The position numbers and the translations under genes are program-made. The notes below the pieces were generated by a model. It did no database searches, was not told where the DNA came from, and saw only the letters and a list, made by a program, of their open reading frames with translations. Positions 29,663 to 39,151 of a DNA stretch of 64,000 nucleotides are shown piece after piece. Source of the stretch: Fidelibacterota bacterium (GTDB lineage: Bacteria > Fidelibacterota > SORT01); assembly GCA_022571215.1 (NCBI GenBank), contig JACZYG010000007.1, forward strand, positions 1 to 64,000, read 5' to 3'. How positions within the stretch are numbered: position 1 is the first letter of the stretch; each line of letters begins with the position of its first letter.

Positions 29663-30778
29663 TTGATGAAAGTCATATTAGTCGGTCCCTCGCATCCATA
29701 CAGAGGGGGAATTTCGCATTACAATACTCGTTTATATAAAGAATTCATTAAAAAGGGACATGACTGTTCCATTCTGAATTTTAAACGAATGTATCCGTCA
29801 ATTTTCTTTCCCGGAAAAACTCAGTATGACGAATCGAGCAGCATATTTGAAGCTCCTTCAGATAGGTTATTGGATTCAATAAATCCATTTTCGTGGCATA
29901 AAACAGCGAAATTTATAAAATCGCAAAATCCGGATGTAGTGATATTTCATTGGTGGCAGCCGTTTTTCGGCCCCGGTTATAATACAATTCTTAAAAAATT
30001 AGAAAACACTTCAAAAAGGATATTTATCTGCCATAATGTTCGTCCGCATGAGGAATCAATGATAGACAGCTTTTTAAGCAGGAGAGTTTTTAAAAATGTT
30101 GACAGGTTTATTGTTCACTCGGAAGAAGATAAGGTTAATCTCCTTGAGATCCGTCCGGATGCCGTAATAGAGAAAAATTTCCATCCCTTATATGATATTT
30201 TCGAGAATAGCGGTAAGCACAAGACAGAAAGAAGAAATGATAAAAAAACGCCCTCGAATATTCTATTCTTCGGATATATAAGAAAATATAAAGGTCTGGA
30301 GTATCTATTAAAAGCGATGCCGAAGATATTGAACGAAGTAGATGTCAGATTGACCGTAGCGGGCGAATTCTATGATGAGAAGCAACCATATTTAGACCTG
30401 ATAGAAGAACATGGTCTCTCAAACAAAATAAACATTATTGATAAGTATATTCCTAACGAGGAAGTCGAAGGTTATTTTATGAACAGCGACTTAGTTGTGA
30501 TCCCTTATAGAGATGCAACTCAAAGCGGTATCATACAAATCTCATACAGCTTTGGCGTTCCTGTTGTAGTCACAAGGGTCGGAGGATTGCCGGAGGTGGT
30601 TCATGACGGTGAAACTGGTTACATAGTGGAACCCGGTTCAAGCAACGCAGTGGCTGACGCGGTTATTGATTTCTTCAAGAACAATAAATCAGAAGAATTT
30701 AAAAATAACATAGCAAAGCGCAAACATCTTTTTTCATGGGAAAATCTTGTCATCACGTTGGAAAATTTAGTTCGATGA
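29663..30778 (+). CDS. Glycosyltransferase family 4
   Basis: HPYRGGISHYNTRL, FFGYIRKYKGLEYLLKAMP, YSFGVPVVVTRVGGLPEVV. Confidence 0.92.
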   Translation: MMKVILVGPSHPYRGGISHYNTRLYKEFIKKGHDCSILNFKRMYPSIFFPGKTQYDESSSIFEAPSDRLLDSINPFSWHKTAKFIKSQNPDVVIFHWWQPFFGPGYNTILKKLENTSKRIFICHNVRPHEESMIDSFLSRRVFKNVDRFIVHSEEDKVNLLEIRPDAVIEKNFHPLYDIFENSGKHKTERRNDKKTPSNILFFGYIRKYKGLEYLLKAMPKILNEVDVRLTVAGEFYDEKQPYLDLIEEHGLSNKINIIDKYIPNEEVEGYFMNSDLVVIPYRDATQSGIIQISYSFGVPVVVTRVGGLPEVVHDGETGYIVEPGSSNAVADAVIDFFKNNKSEEFKNNIAKRKHLFSWENLVITLENLVR

Positions 30779-31650
30779 CCAGCTCAGAAAATTCTCCAAA
30801 CGTGGAAATTATCGTCTTGAACTGGAACGGAAAGGAAGACACTTTAGGATGCTTGAAAGCATTACAAAAAGTCAGGTATGATAATATTTCTGTTACGGTT
30901 GTGGATAACGCTTCGACAGATGATTCCACGGAGATGATCGCGGCCGAATTCCCTTCGGTAAAACTTATTAAGAATACCGCGAATTTGAGGTATGCGGGCG
31001 GAAATAACGTTGCTATTAAAGAGGCTCTTAAAGGGGAAGCGGAATATATTCTCATATTGAACAACGATACGATTCCGCATGAAGATTTTTTAACATCTCT
31101 TGTGGAAACTATTAGTTCAGAGGTGGAAATCGGGATAGTGGCGCCGAAGATAAATTATTTTACGGATAGAAAATTGATATGGTACGCAGGTGGATTCGTG
31201 AATTTCTTTACCGGAAATATATATCATAAAGGTCTACGAAAGCGGGACGATGGTAAATATGATCTATCTAACGAAGTTGATTATGCCACAGGATGCTGCA
31301 TGTTGATAAAGAGAGAGCTTTTTGATGAGATAGGTCTTTTGGATGAGAAGTATTATATTTACACTGAAGATGTTGATTTCAGTTTCAGGGCGCGCGCGGC
31401 GGGATACAAAGTGATATTCGAGCCTCGTTCCCTTATTTGGCACAAAATTTCAGCCTCAACAGGCGGCGCATTTTCGTTCTTCAAAATCAGGAACAAGTTA
31501 AAAAGCAATCTGCGGTTTTTCATAATTTATGCCAGCTGGTATCATTGGTTCACGATTCCGCTGTTTACGGTGATGAGGTCTCTTTATATTATTATTGGAC
31601 AGATGTTGAGAAAAATATTCAGCGCTCAAAGGGGTAGCTACAACGGCTAA
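30775..31650 (+). CDS. Glycosyltransferase family 2 (rhamnosyltransferase-like)
   Basis: VEIIVLNWNGKEDTLGCLKAL, VVDNASTDDST, LNNDTIP; ATG 30775 overlaps GT4 stop (ATGA). Confidence 0.93.
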   Translation: MTSSENSPNVEIIVLNWNGKEDTLGCLKALQKVRYDNISVTVVDNASTDDSTEMIAAEFPSVKLIKNTANLRYAGGNNVAIKEALKGEAEYILILNNDTIPHEDFLTSLVETISSEVEIGIVAPKINYFTDRKLIWYAGGFVNFFTGNIYHKGLRKRDDGKYDLSNEVDYATGCCMLIKRELFDEIGLLDEKYYIYTEDVDFSFRARAAGYKVIFEPRSLIWHKISASTGGAFSFFKIRNKLKSNLRFFIIYASWYHWFTIPLFTVMRSLYIIIGQMLRKIFSAQRGSYNG

Positions 31651-33295
31651 GAAAAAGAAGATAGTTCTATTAGGACTCGACGGCGGAACGTTTGATATCA
31701 TAATGCCTTTAATAGAACAGGGCGACATGCCTGTTATGAAATCGTTTATTGATAACGGCGTTCATGGAATCTTAAAGAGCACTTTTCCACCCTTGACTTG
31801 TCCCGCGTGGTTCAGCTTTTCAACGGGTAAGAATCCCGGAAAACTCGGAATGTACAATTTTTATCGGCTTGAACGGAAATCATATCAAATCAAGCGATTT
31901 GATAATCATGATGTCGCCAATGAAAACGAGCTATGGGATATATTGAATTCTCAGGGATACACAACAGGTATATTCAATAATCCGGTGGCATATCCGCCCA
32001 AGCCGGTAGACGGATTCATGATATCGGGATTTTTAGCCCCTTCGACATTTTCAAACTTCACTTATCCGAAATCACTAAAAGGAAAGCTGGACAGCGTCAC
32101 GGGAGGCTATGAACTTGACGCGGATCAGGGGGACAGGTTCACTGCGAAGGAGGTTATCGAGAATTGTCACAGAATAATGAAAAAACGCACGAAGGCGATG
32201 AAATTCCTCCTTGAAGAAGAGAACAAAGATTTCATGATGTTGGTTTATACCGGCACCGACAGGATATCTCATCAACTGATCAACAAGATGTATTCAGAGG
32301 ACGAGAGTGAAGCGGCATGGGCAAAGGAAGAGATAAGAAAGTTTTTCACTGCTCTTGACGGTGAGATCGGAGAACTTCTTGATACGCTCTCAGGTGAGGA
32401 ATACACGCTTTTTGTGATGTCTGACCACGGATTTCACAGACGGGACAAGGGATTTTATCTGAATCAATGGCTTATCAACGAGGGATATTTAGTATTGAAA
32501 GACCCGACTTCCATTTTAGGAAAGATCGGATTGACACAAAAGGGAATAGCTTCCTTATTGGAAAAGGTCGGATTGAAGAATTTCGTTCGAGGAATAGTTC
32601 CAAAATCAATTGAGAAACGAGTTCCGATCGGAGTAATAGAAGGAAAAGGCAGGTCAATTCTTGATCTGATTCAGACAGGCGGTATCGATTGGAGCAAGAC
32701 AAGGGCTGTCGCTCTTCCGGGTGGTATTTATCTCAACAGTGTTGATAGACCCGAAGGGATAGTAGAGAACGAAAATTATACTGCTCTCAGGAATGAGATA
32801 GCGGAGAAGTTTAAAAATATAACCGATCCGCGTGATGGTTCAGATTTAGAAGTGGAAATTCTTTTTAGGGAGGATATCTATACCGGACAATATGTTGAGA
32901 ATGCGCCGGATATTCAATTCATCATTGGCGGTTATGAGTGGGGTGCAATCAGAAACATACCCGCAGACGGAAGGCTATATGACCCGTTAAAGACAGCTCA
33001 TCATGATGATAAAGGGATTTTCATAGTGACCGGGCAAGGAATTAAACAGGGTAAAAAAATTGAAAATGCGAATATCATTGACCTGACACCTACTATATTA
33101 GCCGCATACGGAATTAAGCCTCCAAGCGATATGGACGGAAAGGTGCTCAATGAAATTTTTGTATCGGCTCCTGAATTTCATGCCAGCGCGGATGATACTG
33201 AATCGGCAAGTCTTGAAAGTGATACCGCCGGTTACACTCCTGAAGAGGAGAAAGCAATAGAGGAACGACTTCGCGGCTTGGGATATGTTGATTAA
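31643..33295 (+). CDS. Alkaline phosphatase-superfamily (type I phosphodiesterase/nucleotide pyrophosphatase-like) protein
   Basis: KKIVLLGLDGGTFDIIMPLI metal-site motif lies upstream of the first ATG (31703); frame open from 31610 without ATG/GTG/TTG; ACG at 31643 follows AAAGGGG. Also LFVMSDHGFHR. Confidence 0.85.
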   Translation, partial: TAKKKKIVLLGLDGGTFDIIMPLIEQGDMPVMKSFIDNGVHGILKSTFPPLTCPAWFSFSTGKNPGKLGMYNFYRLERKSYQIKRFDNHDVANENELWDILNSQGYTTGIFNNPVAYPPKPVDGFMISGFLAPSTFSNFTYPKSLKGKLDSVTGGYELDADQGDRFTAKEVIENCHRIMKKRTKAMKFLLEEENKDFMMLVYTGTDRISHQLINKMYSEDESEAAWAKEEIRKFFTALDGEIGELLDTLSGEEYTLFVMSDHGFHRRDKGFYLNQWLINEGYLVLKDPTSILGKIGLTQKGIASLLEKVGLKNFVRGIVPKSIEKRVPIGVIEGKGRSILDLIQTGGIDWSKTRAVALPGGIYLNSVDRPEGIVENENYTALRNEIAEKFKNITDPRDGSDLEVEILFREDIYTGQYVENAPDIQFIIGGYEWGAIRNIPADGRLYDPLKTAHHDDKGIFIVTGQGIKQGKKIENANIIDLTPTILAAYGIKPPSDMDGKVLNEIFVSAPEFHASADDTESASLESDTAGYTPEEEKAIEERLRGLGYVD

Positions 33296-33363
33296 ATCAA
33301 TAATAGAATTTCGCCAATAGTCGTACACAATATAAACTCAAAATAGAAGCGAACGTTATCAGA

Positions 33364-34674
33364 ATTGAAAAGCATTTAAATAAAGGTATTTGGGCTATAG
33401 GAGCCCAGCTGTCGCAGTTGGCTTATTTTGCGGCGGCGATATTTTTTGTTGTCAGGGTGCTTCCCGCAGACGAGTTCGGCGCATACGTGCTGGCGCAAGG
33501 AATGGTACAATTCATTACTCTTATCAGCGTCGCCTTGGTTTACCGGTATATGATCCGTGAAATGTCAAAAGATGATTGGGAACCGTTACTTCCGTATAAT
33601 TCGTTTCTGATTTCATTAACGCTGAATTTAATAATAATTATTCCAATCTATCTTACTGGAACTCCGATAGCAGCTTTCCTGAATTCCGAAATATTTGAGG
33701 AATTGCTTAAATCCGCCGTCCCTTTATTTCTGTTAAGCATGTTTCTTAAAACTTTTACTCAAAAAATCATTATCTCTATGCTGCAACCGGCTAAACTGTT
33801 TCTGGCTAACGGGACTTATTTTTTGACTTTGATCTTAGGATTGGTCTATCTTGGTTTCAATGGCGGTCTGAAATCGTCATCGCAGTTGATATATCTTTCA
33901 ACATTCTCGGCATTCGCGTCAGCGCTAATCGGATTCATTCTAATTTTTCCGGTTTTGAAAAAGGTACGATTGAAAATTTCTTATAACAGCCATAAGAAGA
34001 TATTGAATTTCGGAAAGTATTCCGTAGGCGCCGCAACGACTAACTTGATTACAAATACCGCAGATTCATATTTGATCTCGTATCTTGCGGGTCCGATACA
34101 GGTAGCGTATTATAACTCGGCAAAATTTATATACAAATTTTATCAATCTATACCACAGGTTCTTGATGTCACATTATTTCCGTATAGTTCAAAACTTGCT
34201 CAGGAAAATAGAAGAGCAGACCTGAAAGCGCTGTATGAGAAAATATTATGTTACCTCTATCTGATTTTGTTACCGCTGAATATTGTTGCTTTCTATTTCT
34301 CTGAACCGTTGTTATCACTGCTATATAAGGGGAAGTATGAAGGTTCATATCTGATTCTCCAACTATTTATAATCATCTCCTCATTTATCCCGGTAATATC
34401 AATGGGCGCCATCCTCGCATTCGCGGAGAATAAACCAAAATCGGTCTTATATGGGAGATTGATTACATTGTTCTTAGTCATAATATCGGGGTTTTATTTT
34501 GTTCGTGGATATGGAGCTCAGGGAATGGCAGCTGCTTTATTAGTGGGATTTTTGGGTCAAGCGGTCTATATGACGTTTATTATTAAAAGAAGCATAAATA
34601 TAACATTTTTAGGAGTTCTATTCCGCACAAAAGACGCGTTAGAATTTGTTAAAAGAGCGGTACGGGCAAACTGA
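33364..34674 (+). CDS. Oligosaccharide flippase / Wzx-like (MATE-MVF superfamily)
   Basis: Multi-TM protein, PADEFGAYVLAQGMVQFI; homology-like N-terminus extends upstream of TTG 33418; start uncertain (ATT 33364 proposed). Confidence 0.8.
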   Translation: MEKHLNKGIWAIGAQLSQLAYFAAAIFFVVRVLPADEFGAYVLAQGMVQFITLISVALVYRYMIREMSKDDWEPLLPYNSFLISLTLNLIIIIPIYLTGTPIAAFLNSEIFEELLKSAVPLFLLSMFLKTFTQKIIISMLQPAKLFLANGTYFLTLILGLVYLGFNGGLKSSSQLIYLSTFSAFASALIGFILIFPVLKKVRLKISYNSHKKILNFGKYSVGAATTNLITNTADSYLISYLAGPIQVAYYNSAKFIYKFYQSIPQVLDVTLFPYSSKLAQENRRADLKALYEKILCYLYLILLPLNIVAFYFSEPLLSLLYKGKYEGSYLILQLFIIISSFIPVISMGAILAFAENKPKSVLYGRLITLFLVIISGFYFVRGYGAQGMAAALLVGFLGQAVYMTFIIKRSINITFLGVLFRTKDALEFVKRAVRAN

Positions 34675-34702
34675 CCGTTTTGAGTTTGCTTGATTGTGAT
34701 AA

Positions 34703-34897
34703 GACGCGTGCAAATTATTAGGCTTTAAACAGGAAGCTATTAGACCTGTAATCAGAGAAGGGCGGAAGTCCTTGAACATCAGATATATTGATGTGTTTTA
34801 CAACCGTCGGAGGCTTCATTTACGCTTCGGTTATAAAAAGGCCTTAGAATTTGGAAATGAGAGAAAGTTGCTTAACTTAATGCCCACTTTATTTTAG
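34703..34897 (+). pseudogene. IS3-family transposase C-terminal remnant
   Basis: Frame 34703-34897 encodes ...YIDVFYNRRRLHLRFGYKKALEF..., matching the IS3-type rve_3 C-terminal pattern (YIxxFYNRxRxHxxLGYxxPxxFE); no start, rest of transposase missing. Confidence 0.75.
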
Positions 34898-34956
34898 TAA
34901 GGTCAGACAGCTAAGAAAACCGGTTAGATAGATTTAAGAAGGATGTTGTTATAAGC

Positions 34957-35727
34957 ATGAGTTTAAAAGAAAATTCATCTGAAAAGAGAAAATATTGGGA
35001 CAAAAGAGCCGCCGCGTACAATAAATTAAGCTGGGTGAAAAATAAAACCTTGAGTGTGATAGCCGACGAAGCGGGACAATATAACAAATGTCTGGACCTT
35101 GGATGTGGAACCGGGGCTGTTCTGAAAACATTAATATCTCTTAATGGCGATGCTGAGTATGTGGGAATCGATATATCCGATTCTATGAGTAAAGATCATG
35201 AGTTATATCAAGTTAAGAACATTGACCTCGACATTCTTACACCGGAAGATATTATAAAGATATCCCCTGATTTAGTTACAGCGAGGATGGTAATGCATCA
35301 TATAACTAATCCAGGAGAACTTGTGAATGTTTTACATTCAGGTTTAGATAATAACGCCAAATTTATCCTTTGTGAGGGAGTCGTTCCCTCATCAGATGGC
35401 GAAATTGTTGATTGGTATACTGAAATGTTTAAATACAAAGAGAAAAGGCATACATTTCTCCCTGAAACTCTTTTAAGCCTTTTCGATCAAGAGAAGTGGG
35501 ATGTAAAGCTCCAGAAAGTTGTCACAAGAGATAACAGCTTAAGCAATTGGATCAATAACTCGGGTATTTCGGCTGACAATCAGCCAATAATCCGCGATAT
35601 GCATTTCGATGCTCCTGAATCAGTAGTAAAAGCATACAACTTTAAGAGAACAACAAATGGAGACATATTGATGGACTGGGAATTTGTTATCCTAACGGCA
35701 ACCGTAAAATCTAACTTCGTAATGTGA
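34957..35727 (+). CDS. Class I SAM-dependent methyltransferase
   Basis: CLDLGCGTGAVLKTL, VTARMVMHHITNPGELV. Confidence 0.9.
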   Translation: MSLKENSSEKRKYWDKRAAAYNKLSWVKNKTLSVIADEAGQYNKCLDLGCGTGAVLKTLISLNGDAEYVGIDISDSMSKDHELYQVKNIDLDILTPEDIIKISPDLVTARMVMHHITNPGELVNVLHSGLDNNAKFILCEGVVPSSDGEIVDWYTEMFKYKEKRHTFLPETLLSLFDQEKWDVKLQKVVTRDNSLSNWINNSGISADNQPIIRDMHFDAPESVVKAYNFKRTTNGDILMDWEFVILTATVKSNFVM

Positions 35728-35742
35728 TAATTAGAGAACTTT

Positions 35743-36591
35743 TTGGATAAGATGATGAATGTCCCGCCGGTAAAAGAGTTAAGGACAATATGCAGGAAAA
35801 ACATCGAAACTGGGTGGTACCCTGTATATGTGGTCCGCCCCTTTTCAATCTATATTACAAAGGTTCTGTTGTATACTCCCATAACAGCGAATCAGGTGAG
35901 TTTAATCGGTATGATATTCGGTATTTGCGGCGCATTCGCAATAGGATACGGAACATTCCAATCAGGAATTGTAGGTATAATGTTACTTCAATTAGGTTAC
36001 GTGTTCGACTGTGTCGATGGAGAGTTAGCTCGATATTATAAGCAATCAAGCGTCAACGGCATATTTATAGACTTTCTCGGACATAGGATAGTTATACCAC
36101 TGATATTTTTAGGCGCGGCATTCATGATCTATATGAACAACCAGAATATATACATGCTTATAATCGGTATCTTGGGCGCTGAAGCGTCATCAAGTCCGTT
36201 GAACACAGTCAAACGAAACGTCATTATGAGTTTAAGCATTCATAGTAATCTTGATCATTACAATTTTCAGAAGTTGTCTCGGGATTCCGACACAAAAGAA
36301 GGATTAACGCCCACGCCATCCACCGCAGAGCGATTTCTGAAAGCAATATTGTTTTATCCCGGAAACATGAACGTTATCTCGATTTCCGTGCTGGGCTATT
36401 ATCAGTTTAGAGAAATATTTACGCTCTTCTTGTTGGGCTACTTTATATTGCAAATACTTGCGCAGATAGGGATGGCTGTCTCCTGGTATATCAATAATAG
36501 CGTAGAAAATGAATTTATTAGCTTAATTAAGAATATATCTAACGCTTACCTTAGCAGAGAGGTAAATAACTCGAAAAGGGATAAGAATTGA
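35743..36591 (+). CDS. CDP-alcohol phosphatidyltransferase family protein
   Basis: DCVDGELARYYKQSSVNGIFIDFLGH (DxxDGxxARx8GxxxDxxxH), multiple TM. Confidence 0.88.
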   Translation: MDKMMNVPPVKELRTICRKNIETGWYPVYVVRPFSIYITKVLLYTPITANQVSLIGMIFGICGAFAIGYGTFQSGIVGIMLLQLGYVFDCVDGELARYYKQSSVNGIFIDFLGHRIVIPLIFLGAAFMIYMNNQNIYMLIIGILGAEASSSPLNTVKRNVIMSLSIHSNLDHYNFQKLSRDSDTKEGLTPTPSTAERFLKAILFYPGNMNVISISVLGYYQFREIFTLFLLGYFILQILAQIGMAVSWYINNSVENEFISLIKNISNAYLSREVNNSKRDKN

Positions 36592-36628
36592 GTTCTTATC
36601 AGAGTGTTCCCTCTAAAATGGGGAAGAT

Positions 36629-39151
36629 TTGAAAGAAAACATTCTCTTGAAAATTAAATCAATTGGAGCAAGCAGTTACTTTAAGGGGGGGGCGCTGCTT
36701 TTTTTAATACAATTTATTCTGTTATTTGATAATTATACAAACGACCAAATATTTGTATCTTCGGATTTGGTTTCCGCGGTCAATACAACGGCGCCGTTAA
36801 AAGAGTTTTATGATACGACCGGCGAATATCCGTTTTGGAATCCATATATATTTGGAGGTATGCCCGCTTATGAAAGTCTAAGTTTTTCGAGTGTGGCATA
36901 TCTTCCCGGAGAAATACTTATAAAAATAGGAAACGGTTTAGGATTGCCCTGGATGTTTATTTTACTGACTCACATATTTATGGCGGGTCTGTTCACATTC
37001 CTATTCCTGAAAAAAAGGGGGTTATCGCAGGCGTCGTCGCTGTTCGGCGGGATAGTCTACATGATGAACCCGTATCTCATAACGATGATGGTATTCGGTC
37101 ATGGCTCACAGGCGTATTCGGCTGCGTATATACCGTTAGTTTTATTTGCTATTTCGGAATTATGGGAGAAGCCGTCACTGGCAAACCTCGGATTTACGGC
37201 AGCAGCCGTAGGTTTTCAGTTACAGAGCAGACATATTCAGATAGTCTACTATACGTGGATGATGATGGGTTCTTATCTGATCTACTCGATAATTATGGAA
37301 ATTAAGCGAAAGAGCAAGGCTATTGTTATCGGAAGAAAATTCGGATATGCCGTTGCCGCCTTACTGCTTGCGTTCACTCTCGCAGCTGTTCTTTATCTAC
37401 CTGTTCACTCTTACAGCGAGTGGTCGACAAGGGGAAGCGGTACGGGAGGAGGAGCGGGCATGCAGTATGCGACTCAATGGTCTTTCAGCCCGGGTGAAAT
37501 GATGACTTTTTTGATACCGTCGTTTTATGGTTTTGGCGGTTCCACTTATTGGGGTGATATGCCCTTTACGGATTATCCGAACTATATGGGAATATTGGCT
37601 CTGTTACTTGCAGTTTACGCGCTTGTGAAAAAGCGTACCGATTTGATTATGTTTCTCGGGATAGTAATCGTCCTTTCGCTTCTGCTATCATTCGGAAGGC
37701 ATTTCTCTCTCTATTATTCCATGTTTTATAATTACATGCCGTTTTTCAATAAGTTCCGGGTACCAGCAATGGCGCTGATTCTGGTTCAATTTTCCGTTTC
37801 AATCCTTGCCGCATATGGATTAGAGACTATAATAAAAGATACAAAGAAAATTGAAAAACCCGGGAAGAAGAAAAAAAACAAGAATCAGGTAGAAAAGCAT
37901 TTACTCTATTCAATGGGTGGAATCGGGTTGATGGCGGTCATGGCGGGAGTCTTTAAAAACAACCTTCTATCGGCTTTTCTCGGTATAGAAAGGGGTGTCA
38001 GGGGAAATCCGGTTTCACAGGCATCCGCGCTGAACACTCTAAGGTTTGAACTTTTTTACGCAGATTTCTGGGTAATGTTGTTGATACTTTTGATTTTTCT
38101 CGCTCTGCTGTATTATAGAACAAAAGTTGGTATAAAATCTTTCATAGTCGGGGCGGTGGTGATAATTCTCACTCTCATAGATCTTGGCAGGGTTGATAAT
38201 AAAATAATGGGTAAAGTTCAGACACGGCATTCATCGTTTTTAGATAATTCTACCCGGAAGAGCTTGCTCGCAAGGTTTTTTCTTCAGAAGATCGATTCGG
38301 GAGAGAAGTTTAGAATATTCCCAGTTAGGGACCTGTTTTCGACAAAAGAATTTGCCGCTCAAGGGATAGAGAGCATTGGCGGATACCATGCGGCGAAAAT
38401 GGGGATATACCAATCGTATTTGGATATCAGTTCGATAAATCGCTCCTTTATAAAGAAATATTACAAGATAAGCGGTAATTCAAGACAATCGGCGCTAAGA
38501 ACAGTCCCGGAGCAAAATAGAGAAGCGATAGAGAGAGACTTGGCGGGATTATCCATGCTGAATGTCAGATATATTGTGAGTCCTTATCCAATGATAGAAC
38601 CGAAATTCAAGCTGGTCCGGGAATACGACTCGAGAGAGAGCGGTTTTAATTTTCCCGTAACATATTTATATGAATTTGAAGAAGCGATGGGCAGGGCATG
38701 GTTGGTTAATGAAGCGAAAGTGTTCAATTCGCATCAATCTATCATCGAGTATATGAGACAAAATGATTTTGACCCATCGAAGGTGGTACTGTTGACCGCA
38801 TCGCCCGAAACAGCGCTTGATCCGGAAGCGACGGGTGAGGTGACAGAGCTTGTTTCCACTCCTAACAGAGTTGAAATTAGTGTTACGACCACCGGGCAAA
38901 TGAATTTAGTGATTTCTGAGCTGTATTATCCGGCAGGCTGGCGAACGTATCTTGATGGAGAGGAAGTTGAGTTCAAAAGAGCAAATTACCTGCTGAGAAG
39001 CATTCAAATCCCGGCAGGAACGCACAAAATTCTAATGCGGTCAGAACCGCCGGGATTCAAATTAGGTTTTATATTAACGTCATTCGGATATTTACTGTTA
39101 GTGGGAATTTCAGTAAATACGTATATTACAAGGAAAAAGGAAAAGACCTGA
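36629..39151 (+). CDS. YfhO family multi-TM membrane protein
   Basis: Long multi-TM N-terminal region plus lumenal C-terminal domain (ELYYPAGWRTYLDGEEVEFKRANYLLRSIQIPAGTHKI). Confidence 0.88.
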   Translation: MKENILLKIKSIGASSYFKGGALLFLIQFILLFDNYTNDQIFVSSDLVSAVNTTAPLKEFYDTTGEYPFWNPYIFGGMPAYESLSFSSVAYLPGEILIKIGNGLGLPWMFILLTHIFMAGLFTFLFLKKRGLSQASSLFGGIVYMMNPYLITMMVFGHGSQAYSAAYIPLVLFAISELWEKPSLANLGFTAAAVGFQLQSRHIQIVYYTWMMMGSYLIYSIIMEIKRKSKAIVIGRKFGYAVAALLLAFTLAAVLYLPVHSYSEWSTRGSGTGGGAGMQYATQWSFSPGEMMTFLIPSFYGFGGSTYWGDMPFTDYPNYMGILALLLAVYALVKKRTDLIMFLGIVIVLSLLLSFGRHFSLYYSMFYNYMPFFNKFRVPAMALILVQFSVSILAAYGLETIIKDTKKIEKPGKKKKNKNQVEKHLLYSMGGIGLMAVMAGVFKNNLLSAFLGIERGVRGNPVSQASALNTLRFELFYADFWVMLLILLIFLALLYYRTKVGIKSFIVGAVVIILTLIDLGRVDNKIMGKVQTRHSSFLDNSTRKSLLARFFLQKIDSGEKFRIFPVRDLFSTKEFAAQGIESIGGYHAAKMGIYQSYLDISSINRSFIKKYYKISGNSRQSALRTVPEQNREAIERDLAGLSMLNVRYIVSPYPMIEPKFKLVREYDSRESGFNFPVTYLYEFEEAMGRAWLVNEAKVFNSHQSIIEYMRQNDFDPSKVVLLTASPETALDPEATGEVTELVSTPNRVEISVTTTGQMNLVISELYYPAGWRTYLDGEEVEFKRANYLLRSIQIPAGTHKILMRSEPPGFKLGFILTSFGYLLLVGISVNTYITRKKEKT

